Positions 11,705-55,908 are shown, numbered from the stretch's first letter. The stretch: DNA of 64,000 nucleotides from Engraulis encrasicolus (GCF_034702125.1 NC_085875.1:40372240-40436239), one strand, 5' to 3'. The notes: generated by a model from the letters alone, not told the origin. Program-made: numbers and translations.

Positions 11705-12614
11705 CTACCTTGGCTGTGCTAGTAAACCAGCTTTGGCAGCCAAAGCCTCATTTTGTTGGATGTGATACTCCTGGAAACGCATGGAGATCCGTTGGGTCAT
11801 CTTCAGATACTTCTGCAGGCAGCTTTCTGAGCAACTCGTCTGTCAAATAAAAAAGGAAATGAGTCAACGTGTCAAACAACTAGCGATGGGCAATCTGGAT
11901 TCAGAAGCCAAATGGTTTTACCTTTCCAATTAAGGTATTTGGACGGGGTAAAACCTGAAATATGTGGAACTGGACTGTTAACTTCTGAATCCAGGTTACC
12001 CATCACCGCAAACAAGTTGAAACGCCTAACTAGTCTACTTCCTGTTCAACTCTCAACTTACATTGCCTAAAGATACAGACAATAATCAAAACAAAGATTT
12101 GTAATTGAATGTCAGGGACAAGACAGGGTGTTCCAAGAAGCTGGTTCAGCAGTCAACCAGGGCACAACCAGGGCAAGTTAACCTTGAGGTAGTGGTAAAT
12201 TATGTAATAGAAGAACCTGGAATTCTTATTTTCTAAACTAAACTGTAGTGTTAAACTGTATATTATTAGTCTTGCCACTGCCTGTTCTTGTAGGTCAACC
12301 AAAGAGGATGGACAGGTTTAGCCCCCCAATACCTTTGATGGCAGGGCTATGTGATTAAGAACAAGGGAGCCTACCTCCTCCGGTTTGACCTCTCTAGTTG
12401 TGAAATCCTTTACGCAGTCCATGAAGCAATTCTCTGTTAGCCTGTTGTAGGTTCCCAGGAATTCCCTGAACTGAAAGAATAGCAGGCAAGAATGACAAAG
12501 TGGTGAGAGACACTTACCAATGGGTAAAACAGTGTACATGCTAAACAGGAACTGAGCATCACTAAAATGTCTTACTTGTTTCATTTGATCTTGCTCTGTG
12601 ACTGCAGCTGCCAT
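11705..12614 (-). CDS. timm9: TIMM9, mitochondrial import inner membrane translocase subunit Tim9
   Basis: Small Tim chaperone that forms the TIM9-TIM10 hexamer in the mitochondrial intermembrane space and escorts hydrophobic carrier precursors to TIM22. Three exons on the minus strand: 12576-12614 (ATG at 12612-12614, 13 codons), 12375-12470 (32 codons) and 11705-11839 (44 codons plus TAG). All junctions are phase 0 with GT-AG. The total is 89 residues, the usual length of vertebrate TIM9. The twin CX3C motif is present (CFMDC in exon 2, CSESC in exon 3), as are conserved [12 protein letters not shown] and [16 protein letters not shown]. The start is chosen because MAAAV..DQ.KQ matches known TIM9 N termini. 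It is head-to-head with TALPID3. Confidence 0.97.
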
Positions 12615-13562
12615 TTTTGTAAGTTAATTCTCGTGTCCAAGCAGGTGTTTGACAGGGAATGGTACTGTATGGCTATGACAGGAAAACATGTCAGAACACA
12701 AAAAAATGCATCAACCCTTTTTGTTACCGACAAAATCGTGTGAATAATGTATCATGATATGTTTTATATTTAACATCTAATAACAACGCTAGTTATCTGA
12801 ATAACTAACAATGTAATGCAGTGACAGAGTAGGGACTGTGCAAGAGGTATGGTCTTCAGTCACTGCAGATTGGATTTTTAGGACAATCCTGCTATGTGCA
12901 GCACAATAAAACAAGGAACTAGAGACAAGCGAGCTTATCAGAAACAGAAAAAAACATAACTATACTAAGTGAATACATAACCTTCTGAAAACAATCTAAA
13001 AACGCTACATACCTACCCAACCTCCTGATTCCGAAGGACATGTGATGTAAAATGGAGACACGCAGGGGACAGTTTCCTTGCAATGCAGTTTCATCAAAGT
13101 ATCCCTTCGGCATAAATACACATTATAATGTGTTGCCCTTCAAAATCGATATAGGCTATTTTCCATATTTGAAATGCATTTTCGCTGAAATTCCCAAACA
13201 TTTTCTTACATAAAACCGCATCTCAATTATTTTTAAAAATGGAAAGTGATAATCATGAAATAAAAATAGTTATTTCTGTGTCACCTTGCAAAACATTCCG
13301 ATGTGCTACACGTGATAATTGCAAATGGTCCTAGCAGTGATGGGTGCCGCAACCTAAAGATATGAACTTTATTTAACATATTTAACATTTCATAGTGAAA
13401 ACATGAAATACAGGATATTATTTGCCAGCATATCATGTGCAATCGTATTATTATTTGTATTGACTTTTCACCGACACGCACCGGTTTTTTTTCCACTGTT
13501 CCTCCGGAACACTAGGGCGCGGTGTGTCATGCAGCAAGCAACGAATGCGTTTTGTCAAGCTT

Positions 13563-13574
13563 GTTGTCAGCAAC
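13563..13574. promoter_or_regulatory. X-box-like (RFX) site upstream of TALPID3
   Basis: GTTGTCAGCAAC has the RFX half-site architecture (GTTGYC joined directly to RGCAAC, zero spacer). It is about 490 bases upstream of the TALPID3 start. RFX factors drive many ciliary genes, so the site is reasonable, but a single 12-mer is weak evidence. Confidence 0.35.
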
Positions 13575-14054
13575 TGTTGCTGTGTTTCTGGAGTTGTAAA
13601 CTTGCAACACTGTCATGCAGCATGATTGTAAACCCTTGAAAAGCCGTTTATTTTAAAGAAATGGCGACGTGTTCTGCCGTTCATGATTAATTTGGTGAAG
13701 GTATGGCGTTTTGGTAGTAGGTTGACGTTGAACAGTTGACTAGCTAATGACAACTGTTTACTACTTTGTTAACTAGTTAGCTAGCGGCGGGAAATTTAAA
13801 TATACCAAATTGTCTGTCATATCAAATCAATACTTTCTCATTTGTATTGCATGCCAGTCACTACGATATTACGATACTTACGTCAAGGGTGATGTTTGAC
13901 CACAGAGTAATCGAGCAACAGTGTAAACAGTAGCAGCTATGTGAAGCCAGCTTCTTCTTACATTGGTTTTGGTGGGTTAGCCAGTAAACTAGTCGGTGAT
14001 GTTGATACGCTTTTAAAGATATACGGATTTTAAGTATTTACGTATACATTACAA

Positions 14055-14063
14055 ATGCCGTGA
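14055..14063 (+). promoter_or_regulatory. Minimal upstream ORF of TALPID3
   Basis: ATG CCG TGA ends two bases before the TALPID3 ATG at 14066 and is in a different frame. A two-codon uORF this close could reduce main-frame initiation unless it is leaky or lies outside the mRNA. Confidence 0.5.
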
Positions 14064-14065
14064 AC

Positions 14066-44852
<30,787 letters not shown>

Positions 44853-46856
44853 ATGTCTTCTGCACAAGTCTCCTCGTCGAGGAGGCAGTCGTGTTATCTG
44901 TGTGATTTGCCCCGCATGCCCTGGGCAATGATTTGGGATTTTACGGAGGCCGTCTGCAGAGGTTGCGTAAATTATGAAGGCGCTGATCGGATCGAGTTTG
45001 TTATTGAGACGGCGCGGCATCTCAAGCGAGCTCATGGCTTCCAGGAGGGGAGATCCCCGGGACCCGCGCCACCGCCTTCGGTCAAGGCTCAAACGGCAAT
45101 GTCAGCTAAGGAGACGGTGCAGCTGAACCATGTGGATGCATCCTCAAAACAGCAAGCAAGCATGGATCGCTATTCTCTGAACTCTGAGCGGTCCCGGTTC
45201 GACTACTCCGCCATAAGCAGCCACACAGGACGACTTCCGAATGGGCTGAGTGGACCTAATGGCTTTCCAAAACAAGACGACGGGCCTCCAGAACTCAACA
45301 GGCAGAGCCCGAACTCACGCCGGAACCACGGGCTTGTGGCGGTCCCCAGTCAGATGAATGTGCCTCCCAACCTGCTCCCGCAGACCATGCTGAACGGACC
45401 CCCCTCGGCTGCGGCCATAGCCCAGCACAACCTCGCCAGCAGAGCCCCACCACCATCCAGCATCGGGACCGCGCTCTCTATGACATCCCAGTCCATGTCG
45501 GAACAAAGCAGACGACCTGGCTCGGTCTCCAGCACGGACCAAGAGAGAGAACTGAAAGAGAAGCAGCGCAACGCAGAGGCTTTGGCCGAACTTAGCGAAA
45601 GTTTGAGAAACCGAGCCGAAGAATGGGCTAACAAACCTAAGATAGTGCGTGAGACTTTGATCACACTCTCCAACAGCACCCCTTTTGATGTTAGGTTCAA
45701 AAAGGACCACTCACTCCTCGGTAGGGTGTTTGCATTCGATGCCGTCTCCAAACCCGGTATGGACTATGAGCTCAAAATATTCATTGAATACCCCACTGGA
45801 TCTGGTAACGTGTTCTCAAGTGCATCTGGAGTGGCCAAACAGATGTACCAGGACTGCATGAAAGACTTTGGCAGGGGGCTGTCTTCGGGCTTCAAGTACC
45901 TGGAGTATGAGAAAAAACATGGTTCAGGTGACTGGCGACTGCTGGGTGATTTGTTGCCCGAGTCTGTGCGTTTTTTCAAGGAGGGTCTGGGTGCTGAAAT
46001 GCTGCCTCAAGCCTACATAGATGCTAGCTGCCCTCTGCTACCCTCTGCACTGGTAAACATCCCCCGCGCCTTGCCATCAGCAAGTGCGCCCAGGACAGGC
46101 ATGCGTAAGCGTAAAGCATCCCCAGAGCCAGACTCTGCCGAGGGAGCTCTGAAAATGAACGACGAGCAGCAGAGGCAACAGTGGATGGCTAGCCAGAGTG
46201 AAGCTATGAAGCTGACCATGGCTTCCGGATCATTCACTGCCTCTCATGGCGGACCACCACCCCTTGGACCGGGGCACTCAGTTCACTCCAGCCGGGCGAC
46301 ACCACCCGAATCCGCCCCTCAGAACGGACAGTCACCCATGGCTGCGCTCATGTCAGTCGCAGACACGTTAGGTAATGCGCACTCTCCAAAGGACAACAAC
46401 TCTGTGCATTCCACCACGTCTACTAGACACAACAGTAGTAGCCCAGTGTCCCCAGCCTCTGTCTCGGGGCAACGTCGCTTGGCATCCCGCAACGGGGACA
46501 TGAACATAGCCGGGGCACCCTCTCAATCCAGTGCCCACCCTGGCATGGAGCAGGTCCACCCTCAAAACATTCCAGATTCACCCATGGCGAATAACGGACC
46601 ACTGTGTTGTACAATTTGTCACGAACGCTTAGAAGACACCCACTTTGTTCAGTGCCCGTCCGTCCCCAACCATAAATTCTGTTTCCCTTGCTCGCGAGAG
46701 AGCATCAAAGCACAGGGAGCAACTGGCGAGGTGTATTGCCCCAGTGGAGAGAAATGCCCCCTGGTAGGTTCCAATGTGCCTTGGGCTTTCATGCAAGGTG
46801 AGATAGCAACCATTTTGGCCGGGGACGTGAAGGTAAAAAAAGAGCGTGACCCATAA
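44853..46856 (+). CDS. irf2bpl: irf2bpl, interferon regulatory factor 2-binding protein-like
   Basis: Nuclear zinc-finger/RING protein of the IRF2BP family. Human IRF2BPL is described as a transcriptional regulator and E3 ligase acting on Wnt signalling and neural function. The gene is a single exon of 667 codons ending in TAA. The N-terminal C4 zinc finger has Cys14, Cys17, Cys35 and Cys38, followed by [18 protein letters not shown]. The central block contains [40 protein letters not shown] and [20 protein letters not shown], and a basic [10 protein letters not shown]. The C-terminal RING (about residues 585-635) starts [14 protein letters not shown] and the protein ends KVKKERDP. The ATG is fixed by the family N terminus ([17 protein letters not shown]). 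Human poly-Gln and poly-Ala tracts are absent. IRF2BP1/2 were considered; the N terminus, LNHVD, RLPNGL and the C terminus favour IRF2BPL. Confidence 0.95.
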   Translation: MSSAQVSSSRRQSCYLCDLPRMPWAMIWDFTEAVCRGCVNYEGADRIEFVIETARHLKRAHGFQEGRSPGPAPPPSVKAQTAMSAKETVQLNHVDASSKQQASMDRYSLNSERSRFDYSAISSHTGRLPNGLSGPNGFPKQDDGPPELNRQSPNSRRNHGLVAVPSQMNVPPNLLPQTMLNGPPSAAAIAQHNLASRAPPPSSIGTALSMTSQSMSEQSRRPGSVSSTDQERELKEKQRNAEALAELSESLRNRAEEWANKPKIVRETLITLSNSTPFDVRFKKDHSLLGRVFAFDAVSKPGMDYELKIFIEYPTGSGNVFSSASGVAKQMYQDCMKDFGRGLSSGFKYLEYEKKHGSGDWRLLGDLLPESVRFFKEGLGAEMLPQAYIDASCPLLPSALVNIPRALPSASAPRTGMRKRKASPEPDSAEGALKMNDEQQRQQWMASQSEAMKLTMASGSFTASHGGPPPLGPGHSVHSSRATPPESAPQNGQSPMAALMSVADTLGNAHSPKDNNSVHSTTSTRHNSSSPVSPASVSGQRRLASRNGDMNIAGAPSQSSAHPGMEQVHPQNIPDSPMANNGPLCCTICHERLEDTHFVQCPSVPNHKFCFPCSRESIKAQGATGEVYCPSGEKCPLVGSNVPWAFMQGEIATILAGDVKVKKERDP

Positions 46857-47640
46857 ATAGGCTTCTACTTCCTTCTCAGAAACGTGAATTGAGTCGAGTA
46901 TATTATTACATGTTGTGAATATTCAAACTGACGAAAAATAAGTCCAGTGTACAGAGGCATTTCTTTCCTCCATGTATTTCAGTGTTTTGAAACAAAGGTA
47001 CAGTAGGGGTATGTGATGTCACAGCTAATTTGAAGGCGGAGGTTGTGTTGGTGAATAATGTTGACTGGGTAATGTTACTGCATAGCGTATGTTTTGACGG
47101 CAGTGTGTCTAGGTACGGAGTGAAAGCACTTTTGCAATCACCGCTGCAGATTATCGTTATCCTACTCTCCCGTTTTTCGTTTAGTTTTACTCAGTATCAT
47201 GCACTTCTCTTTATAGATGAATCACAACTTCACACGTGTGTAAAACTATTAACTTAACAAACAAACGAATCCAGTCAATGGTGACAGAAAAAAATGACAC
47301 AAGCAACGTTCGTCAAATTTTCATTTTGTTCACCAGACGAACAGGGAACATTGTTTATGTTGATTTGAATTCTTCATATTTTGATATGTTATTTACTAAG
47401 GCGATGTTTCATTTTTATCTTGTGGTCTGAAAAAATCAACTATATTTTACTACGTGTTTTTTTCATTATCTCCTTTCTTTTTGCTTTGATGATGATGCAC
47501 GGATGCGTAAAGGTAGAGCTAAAATACTGTACATGAACGTAAAAAGCTCTGTTTGTTTATACATTTCTGTAGTTAACAGAATACTTGTAATGTGCCTTGG
47601 AGCTGAGTAAATTGTAATAAATTCATTGATATCACTTTTG
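46857..47640 (+). other. irf2bpl: irf2bpl 3' UTR
   Basis: AT-rich noncoding sequence after the stop, ending near the poly(A) signal at 47,616. No repeats inside. Confidence 0.7.
47616..47621 (+). terminator. Poly(A) signal AATAAA of irf2bpl
   Basis: AATAAA preceded by GTAAATTGT and followed by the T/GT-rich TTTTGTCATCTCTCTGTTTG, a normal vertebrate cleavage context. If TALPID3 transcription passes through here, this site would sit in its intron. Confidence 0.7.
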
Positions 47641-48714
47641 TCATCTCTCTGTTTGTTCCAGATTGGTGGCAAACACTTTCAGCAAAACAACTTGGTGTAA
47701 ACCTTTTTTTTTCTTAGAATCCCTTTCCTCTCCATTTATTCTAGGCTGCTTAACCATAGGATTTGGATATGTGTGTCAGTGGACACTCTAAACATGCATA
47801 CTTGCCATTCTTCTAAGGACACAGACAGAAGTATGTGGTACAACTAAAGATAGAACCATAGAATCAGCAACTCCCGTGCAGCAACTGTGGTTTCATTCAA
47901 ACACCAAAATAAATGCGGCTGGCTTAGGCAGCACATGGGCTATGATGGAGTGCCTCTAACTACATTGCAATAAGGGCAATATGCCTGTTGTCAGTATTCT
48001 TAACTCCACTAGCAAATCTGTGCAGCAGATCTGGTTGACTATTTAATGCACGAGTCATGAGTAAATGCCACATTTGTCCCACCTCTATGTGGAGTGTTAT
48101 GGATTGCCATCAGTCAGTTTGTCTATGTGTCGGTGAAAAAGGGACAGGAATACATTAAAAGGCATCAGCTGTTTGCTGTTTTCTGTTTTAGTTCACATCA
48201 TGTAAAATCCTGCTGCTCCTCTCTCCCTTCATCCAAAATGACAGATGACCATTTTAAATGACTGAAAGGGTTTTCATGTCAATATTTGCCAACACATCAG
48301 AGGGCCACCTTGACATCACAGCTGGCTGACGCTGTAATGGAAATCAATTACTTTCTCCACGTGCAATCCTACGTTTCTGTGAGGAAAATCTACTCGCTCT
48401 TATTTCTTTCTTCATTAAAATGCAAGTAGTCACACACTGAAGTGTCAAATAGGTTACGCTCACAACAGAGAAAGAACAGAGCAAGAGTAGTAGCTCCATT
48501 TGCACAAAAAATAACAAATCCACTGGTGTGTGAACCCATTGTGATGACTGACATCATAACAGTTAGCAGTTTTTGGGGGGGCTTACCATTTAATCTCATT
48601 GTGGAATGGTCATGTTCTTGTTTTTTTCCCCCTTTGTTTATTTGCCCCGTGCAGGCAAAAAGAAAGCTGGACCGAGAGCTTGGCTGCATGACTTGCACAG
48701 CAATCAACCACACA

Positions 48715-48842
<128 letters not shown>

Positions 48843-49290
48843 TGTTCAGCCAGCAGTTTGCTCAAATGAATGTGTAAGAGGGGCACAATATAATCACACC
48901 CGTAGCTCTAAATATCTTTGTGCACACGGTTGCATGTAAGAAGCGTAACAGCCTTGTTGGGTCCTGTGGAAAGCTAGTTAGACATGCTGAAAAGCAAACC
49001 GGTCTCGCTGGCATATTTTTCCACCATTATGCATGTGTTATGCTGAACCGCCGTTCACTATGAAAATACATAAGCAGTCCACACTTAGATTGCATCACGT
49101 GACGACTAACACACATTGCCCACTGGCTGATGAATGGCAGGGAAAGTGGTGGGTGTTTCAGATGAACGCCGCTGCTGGTGTGTGGTAGTGGTAGACATAG
49201 AGCCGTTTACTGCATGCATGTTGCTGTAAGTCAAGCTAATGTTCCTGCGTTTCGCTCCCAAGGGCCGGCGAGACAAATGGCCGCTGGTGT

Positions 49291-49337
<47 letters not shown>

Positions 49338-49487
49338 GGCGGGGAGCCACACGAGGCCTCGGGACCTAATAACAAGGGACTTTAAGGTCAGAGACCAGCC
49401 CTGGCTGGCTGGCTGGCTGGCTGGTGCCAAGCTGTTCCACACCCCCAGGCTGCCAGTCCTACCCACACACACACATGCACATACAGT

Positions 49488-49493
<6 letters not shown>

Positions 49494-49580
<87 letters not shown>
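49494..49580. repeat. (AC)n array
   Basis: 87 bases of AC repeat, 160 bases after a (CT)n array at 49,292-49,334. Confidence 0.97.
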
Positions 49581-49581
<1 letters not shown>

Positions 49582-50031
49582 CCAGACTATCAGATTGGAC
49601 TGGTCACACACACATACATGCACACACTATACACACGACGGGCAGGGAGGCAGGCATCTGCCATTGTCAGTCTTCCACAGTAATTACATTTGCACCCCGC
49701 AAACGCACATGCTGTCGCACACGCTCTTTTGTTTTCACATTTCTTAGCTCTTAAGTCCTTTGGCTTTACGCGGTGAACCTTCAACGGCCTTCGAAGCCGA
49801 AGCCGGTCCACTGATGACGGCTGAAGAAAGGGAGTTATGCACGCCGTGTACTGTCGTGTTTTTTTATGACAAGACACATTTACAATGTATCGTGTGTGTC
49901 CGTAGCGAGGTGCTTTCCGCAGTTGTTCTGGCTGTAAATGGAAACACTGGCAAGCGCCCTCACGTCTGGTTGTTATCAGTCCGCGCAAGAGGCTGGAATT
50001 CACCCCTTCAAGTCTAACAACACACTCATTG

Positions 50032-50034
<3 letters not shown>

Positions 50035-50122
<88 letters not shown>
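50035..50122. repeat. (CT)n array, about 88 bp
   Basis: A pure CT repeat, a homopurine-homopyrimidine mirror tract. Confidence 0.97.
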
Positions 50123-50126
<4 letters not shown>

Positions 50127-51720
50127 ACCAACACTTTTGTGTGTTTCTGTGTAGGTGTAGGTGTACGTGGGGGGTTGTCGGACTTCGAGACCGCAGGAGA
50201 GCTCTCCCTGGTTTCACAAGAAGTGCCGCCAGAAGAATCAGGGCTCTGTTTTTCGGCGGGGGCTGTACTGCCCCCGTCTTTCAGCGTGGGGTTTCTGCAC
50301 TGCTGGGGGAATGTAATGGGCTCGGTTAGAGAAAATTGAGCTCACATCAGAAAACGATGGCGGACTCGAGAATGAGAGGGAGGGAGTGAGAAAAGGGGGG
50401 TCGTCTGAGAGAGAGAGGGGGGAACAGGAGAGCAAGCGAGAGATATTGGTTTCGGTGTAGAAACTGCTGAGTCTGTGCAGAAGACTGATTTTTTTTTCTG
50501 TCAGTCTTATGGCTCCTGGTTAGGCCCCTGCCGCGTGGTGCAACCCACTACAACAAGGATCTCTCTCTACGCCCCCTCAAATGTTTTTTTTTCTTTTAGG
50601 ACCCACCATATTTTCTCTGTATTTTGCCCCAGACACTCCACCAAATCATCATCTTAACCTAGGGCCATCTTTGACAGTGGACCCTGACAGGCAGTCGTTG
50701 CCTCACCACCACCACCCCGCACTGCAGTGCACTGCACCGCCACCCATCTCCCCACCCTTTGTGTCCTTTGTTTAAACATGTTTATTGTTGATGGCTCAAA
50801 CATTCCAGCCCCACATATAGCCCCGAGGTGTTGGTCAGCCCCAAACAACATGATAATGGCCCACCAACAGGGAGTGGAGATGGGGCTGTCAAAGAGAGAG
50901 AGAGGGGGGAAAGAAAAAAGAAAAGCCAGGTGTTGTCTTAGGGGGCTGTTGTCGTTTGTTGTTTTTTTTTACTGTCCTCTTTTCTTTTTTCTTCCCTTTT
51001 TCTTTTCCCAACTGAGCTGGGCGGCTATTGTCACAGCTAAAAGAAGACAATGGCTAAGGTGCCCTTGGCCTGCCTCGCCTCGCCTCGGCAGCGCTCCACT
51101 CCACTCACTTTGGCTCTCGGGTTGCTGCCTGCATGCTAAATAGATACACGTACACCCCTGAGAAAGCACTTTGGGGTGGGGGTGTGGTTTGACGAGGGAT
51201 GGAGGTGTGTGTGTGTGTGTGCAGGCTTGTGCTTGTGCATGTGTGTGTGATTGTGCGCATTTGTGTGTGTGTGTGTGTGTGTGCGTGCGCATTTGTGTGT
51301 ATGTGCATTTGTGTGTGTCTGGGGAGGGAGGGAGTAGTGGTGAGTGCAAGGGTGGTTATTTTTTCCTGTTTATTCTCCCATCCCATTCCACCAATCCCTG
51401 TCTCATTCTCCCCAATGCGTGCTCGGAATGTGAAATCCCCTCACACATCCGTCACACCCTCCTCCTCTACTCCTCTCCTCCTCCTCCTCATCTCCCCCCT
51501 CTCTGGTGAGCCACGGGGTGGGGTGTGGCGTGTGGCGTGCGGTGCGGTTGTAGGGGTAGGGTTGGCATAGACGCTGGTTTCCCAACGCTCCCCAGACGTG
51601 ACACTTCTTCTGCTCGAAGCAGCTTACCGCTTAGCTTGTTTGTTGCCAGAGCCTGAGCTTGCACCACAGGAGGGTGAAGACTGTGAGTCGCTCTGGATTG
51701 AGGGTTGAGTCTCTCTTGGT

Positions 51721-51797
51721 GTGTGTGTGTGTGTGTGTGTGTCGGTCTGGGTTTGTGTGTGTGTGTCGGTCTGGGTTTGTGTGTGTGTGTGTGTGTC

Positions 51798-51833
<36 letters not shown>

Positions 51834-51910
51834 GGTCTGGGTTTGTGTGTGTGTGTGTGTCGGTCTGGGTTTGTGTGTGTGTGTGTGTGTGTGTGTGTCG
51901 GTCTGGGTTT
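51721..51910. repeat. Compound minisatellite: (GT)n with a TCGGTCTGGGTTT spacer unit
   Basis: The 13-mer TCGGTCTGGGTTT occurs at 51742, 51766, 51832, 51860 and 51898, with a truncated TCGGT at 51796, each separated by 11-30 bases of GT repeat. The regular mixture shows the array grew by copying a larger unit, not only by dinucleotide slippage. Confidence 0.93.
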
Positions 51911-52175
51911 GTGCCATTGAGCCGACAGGTCACAGGCAGGGCTACTCGGCTCAGCGTTGCCAGGCACTAGGCAGGGCTTCTGTACTTTACAGGTCAGGAA
52001 GAGGGGCCAGGATTGGGGTGGATAAATCTGCAGAGGAACGGGACGGGTGGTGGGTGGAATAAGATGGCTTTTTGGGGGTGGGGGGTTGACTGGGAGCTGT
52101 CACATGCTTTGAAGGAGGGAGGAGAAGGAAAGGAAAGGTAAGGAAAGGAAGTGAATGTTACGTCTGGTTCTCAGG

Positions 52176-52179
<4 letters not shown>

Positions 52180-52272
<93 letters not shown>
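52180..52272. repeat. (AC)n array
   Basis: About 93 bases of AC repeat ending in CGCGCACACACAG. Confidence 0.97.
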
Positions 52273-52274
<2 letters not shown>

Positions 52275-52917
52275 GCACACACAGTAACCTGAACTGCATG
52301 ACAAAAGAAAGACCCATGCAAGACCTAAGCACAGCCCCTTTTATCTTTGGCCAAACATGTCAAAAAACGTGTACACACTACGTACGTAACGCTGCAATCG
52401 ACCACAGACATTGTTTGTGGTGTGGGGAAAACAATCCAGCGTTTGATCAGGTAGGTGAGTTGGCAAGAATTTGCAGAGGAGGAGAGACAAAGACATGTTG
52501 TCCTTGTTAGAAAGACACAGTTTTTTTTTGTCCACATTTTATGCGTTTAGTAAAACTGTAACAGTTCAGCCTTCTTCTGCCTACGTTCAACGCACGCACG
52601 TGCGCACACAGGCAGGCAGGCACAAACAGAAGCTTGCATCAGCTAAGCTGTTGTCGCGGTGAAATCACTGCAGCCTACCAGCCTACTGCACCCTCCTACA
52701 CACGTACACACACACACCTCCATCACCAGCCTTGTCCTTCTCGCACCGGCGAGGGGAAAGCCACCCCCACCCCTGCAGACTCACACACCCCAACTACCAC
52801 CACGCCACCACCCCTCCCCTCCCTCCTCTCCTCCTTTCTTGGCGGGAGAATTTTCCAGCGGATAAAAATACAGCCCACTCCAAAGGTTACTCTGCAGTGC
52901 CACAGCACAGCCCTGCC

Positions 52918-52932
52918 GTTGCCCATGGCAAC
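52918..52932. promoter_or_regulatory. RFX X-box-like palindrome
   Basis: GTTGCC-CAT-GGCAAC, two perfect half sites with a 3-bp spacer. It is in noncoding, non-repetitive sequence 6 kb downstream of irf2bpl. Confidence 0.45.
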
Positions 52933-53631
52933 CAGCCTTTTATCAAAACATCATTTATTCAGGAATGTGCAGACACACAAAGGAGTGGGAGTGCGGGGGA
53001 GGGGTGGAGGGTGCTGGGGGGTGGTGGTAGGGGGGAGGTGGTCGGGAGTCGAGGCGAGCGGAAGGTTAACCCTGCGTGTGCCTCATGCTTCGCTTTCTCT
53101 CTCTCTCGCTCTCTCTCTTTTTCTCTCTCTCTCTCACCCGCCGAGTCTGCATTCACCACCAATCACACAGGGGTCTGAGCAGTGACCCAGTGCCTGGTTC
53201 TGGGCCTGGTGGAGGCTTTTAAAATATATATTCTTTCTACAGTTATTCATGCCATCATTCACTTTCGCTTGTGGGTTTGCAAACACTGCAGATCTTACTC
53301 AAAGAGAGGAGCGAGAGAAAAAGAAAAATGCACATTGATGCATTTGGGGGAGAAAAAATTGCACATACAAGGAAATTAAATGAGGGGGCAACACTCCTGC
53401 AATAAGCAATTTCCTCCCGCCAGGTTCCTTCTATTCACCAAGGGAATATGCCGGTCTCCCTAAGCGAACAGGGTCAGCCATCCACAATGAAGGGGGAGGA
53501 AGACGAGGATCGAAACGGTCGTGGTTGGGGGTGGGGGGGCAGTATTATATATTATATTCACTTCTGTCCTGCTGTTCGCTTTCATAACTCCTAATGTATT
53601 ATTCAGCTCCTTCTGCATGTTTTCCCCTGCC

Positions 53632-53644
53632 TCTCTCTCTCTGG

Positions 53645-53687
<43 letters not shown>

Positions 53688-53735
53688 CCCCTCTCTCTCT
53701 CTCTCCACGTGTAACAGAGAGAGAGAGAGAGAGAG
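53632..53735. repeat. (CT)n followed by (GA)n
   Basis: A CT-rich array, the 10-base break CACGTGTAAC, then a GA array. The two halves are inverted and could form a hairpin around CACGTG. Confidence 0.85.
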
Positions 53736-53988
53736 AAGAGGGGTGGGGGTAGGGTTGGCTGCCTAGTGCCTGGCTGTGGCTGCCTGTGTGCAAGCGAGGG
53801 TTATTCCCTGTTTTGTTTTCATTCAGCGTGCCTGCCTCAAAGCGCAGCCATTTATAGACGGTGATGTCAGCACTATCTTCCATAGCCACAGGCGTCCTCC
53901 ACAAGCCCCTAATGTATGCAATCTGCTGCATTCCAGAGTGGAGAGAGTAAAGCCGAGCCGAGCAGCCTCGGGCCCGCCCGCCCCTCAT

Positions 53989-54106
<118 letters not shown>

Positions 54107-55127
54107 CCAACCCCTTCTCCCTCTGCACTCTCTCCTGCTACTCAAAGCTGCTGTGAGGAATTGATTTTTTTTTCTTTTGCCGGCTTCGTCTTTTCACTCT
54201 TTTTTTTCTTCTCTCGTTCTCATTCTCGCTTTCCTCTTCTCTCATCTCATCCCCACCCTTATGGTCTGTTTTTCCCCCCTCTCTCCGTTCTCCATGTCTG
54301 CCAAGTGCACGAAGAAAAGGTTGTAGGGTGCAATACAGCTTCTATCTTTTTTTTCTCTCTCGCTCTCTTTTGAAACTCTGCCCGTCCTCTATCTTTTGGG
54401 GTTGTCTTTATTTTTTCACAGGCTCAGTAGTGCGTTTTCCATATGTCGAATTGTTTAAGCCTTTTTTCAGTGTTTTTCGTAGTTCTTTTTAACGAGCATA
54501 TGTTTATCATGCGTGTTGTTTTGGGCGATGGTGATGGCGGCGGCGGTGTTGTTGCTTGTTATTTTGCGCTTTTGGTGTTGACTCAGCAAATACTCTGTCG
54601 TCGCGGCCTCGATGCTTTATTGTGTGTGACGACTTGCGTTAAGTGGAAGCGTTTGGAAACTAGGGGATGGCGGTGTCTGGCACAAGTGGATATTTTAAGA
54701 GAAAGTGGGTGGTGTTCAAGAAAAGAAAGAAAGAAAATGAAAAGGAGTGGCGATGTGTGCCATTTCTTTTTTCCCCACCTCATTTTTTTACAAGGAAGGT
54801 CTTCTGGAACAGACTGCCCCTATTTGCATTTCAAGGCTATAGTAGTGCCTGCTTGTTGAGCTCCAGCTTATTGCAGCCGCTCTCTAGATTCCCGCGAGAA
54901 ATGATGGGGTCCCTTAGGTCACTGTGTAGGGTGGGGTTGAGTATGGGTGGGGGGGTGGGGTTGGTGTGTGCAGTGGTCTGTGTGTATGAGAGATGAAGGG
55001 GGTATGTGTGTGTGTGTGTGTGTGTGTGTGGGTGAAGGGAGGTCGGGATAAGGTTGCATGGCAGCTGAAAAAAGGAGTCTGTTGTTTTTCGACTCATACA
55101 GCCTCTGAATTCTGCTGCCAATTGTGA

Positions 55128-55246
<119 letters not shown>

Positions 55247-55907
55247 AGCTTGCTGAAAAACAGAGTGGAGGTTGATGTCAGCGAGGGCATGGAATGCGTA
55301 AGCACATGTTTCGTGTTTATCTCTCGCTCCTCTCAGCGAATACTCTCAGCCTGTGGTCTCGCTCACACACGCACACACACACACACACACACAAGTTAAA
55401 TAATTAAAGCGTGTCAGAGTCAGTCGCAAACTCTTTGTTTCACTCTGTGAATTAGAAACACAGCGAATAAACAGAAATCCGCACCGCTTACCCTACCGCA
55501 ACATTCTTCTGCTGTGCAGTGCTACAGTCCAACACAACACAGACGGGGGTTGTTTTGTTTTTTTACATGAAGAAAAAAAAGGAGGACAGGAAAGGGTTAA
55601 GCCTCCTCCAGGCTTGCGGCTTTGCGCTGCTGCTACTCGTTGGCAGGCTGACCGGAGAAATGTAGCTCCTTTCATTCTCCGGGTTGTTTACACGAGCCTC
55701 TGGCAGCCATCTTTGCTTGGCGCGGAAAGGAAAGGAGGGGAGCGAAGGAGAGGAGAGGCGAGGAGAACGTTGTCAGCCACTGGTGAGGCTGCACTTCTCC
55801 AGTTTCTCCCGCTCTCCTGGAGAGACCAGTTCAGTTCAGACGACCGCAGCACACCCTCATCCACCCATCAAGCAGCAGCAGCAGCCCCCCCCCCCCCCGA
55901 CATACAG

Positions 55908-55908
55908 T

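Larger units (their letters stand above)
12615..14065. promoter_or_regulatory. TIMM9-TALPID3 divergent intergenic region
   Basis: About 1.45 kb between the two start codons. It should hold both promoters and untranslated exons. I see no TATA box of note and no repeat. An X-box-like sequence lies at 13563-13574. Confidence 0.6.

Noticed and set aside
44853..46856. IRF2BP2 or IRF2BP1 instead of irf2bpl
   Set aside because: The single exon, the N-terminal text and the central and C-terminal words ([28 protein letters not shown]) match IRF2BPL best. IRF2BP2 would also be expected beside ARID4B rather than ARID4A.
51721..51910. CRISPR-like repeat-spacer array
   Set aside because: The genome is a vertebrate and the spacers are GT repeats of varying length, so this is a compound minisatellite.
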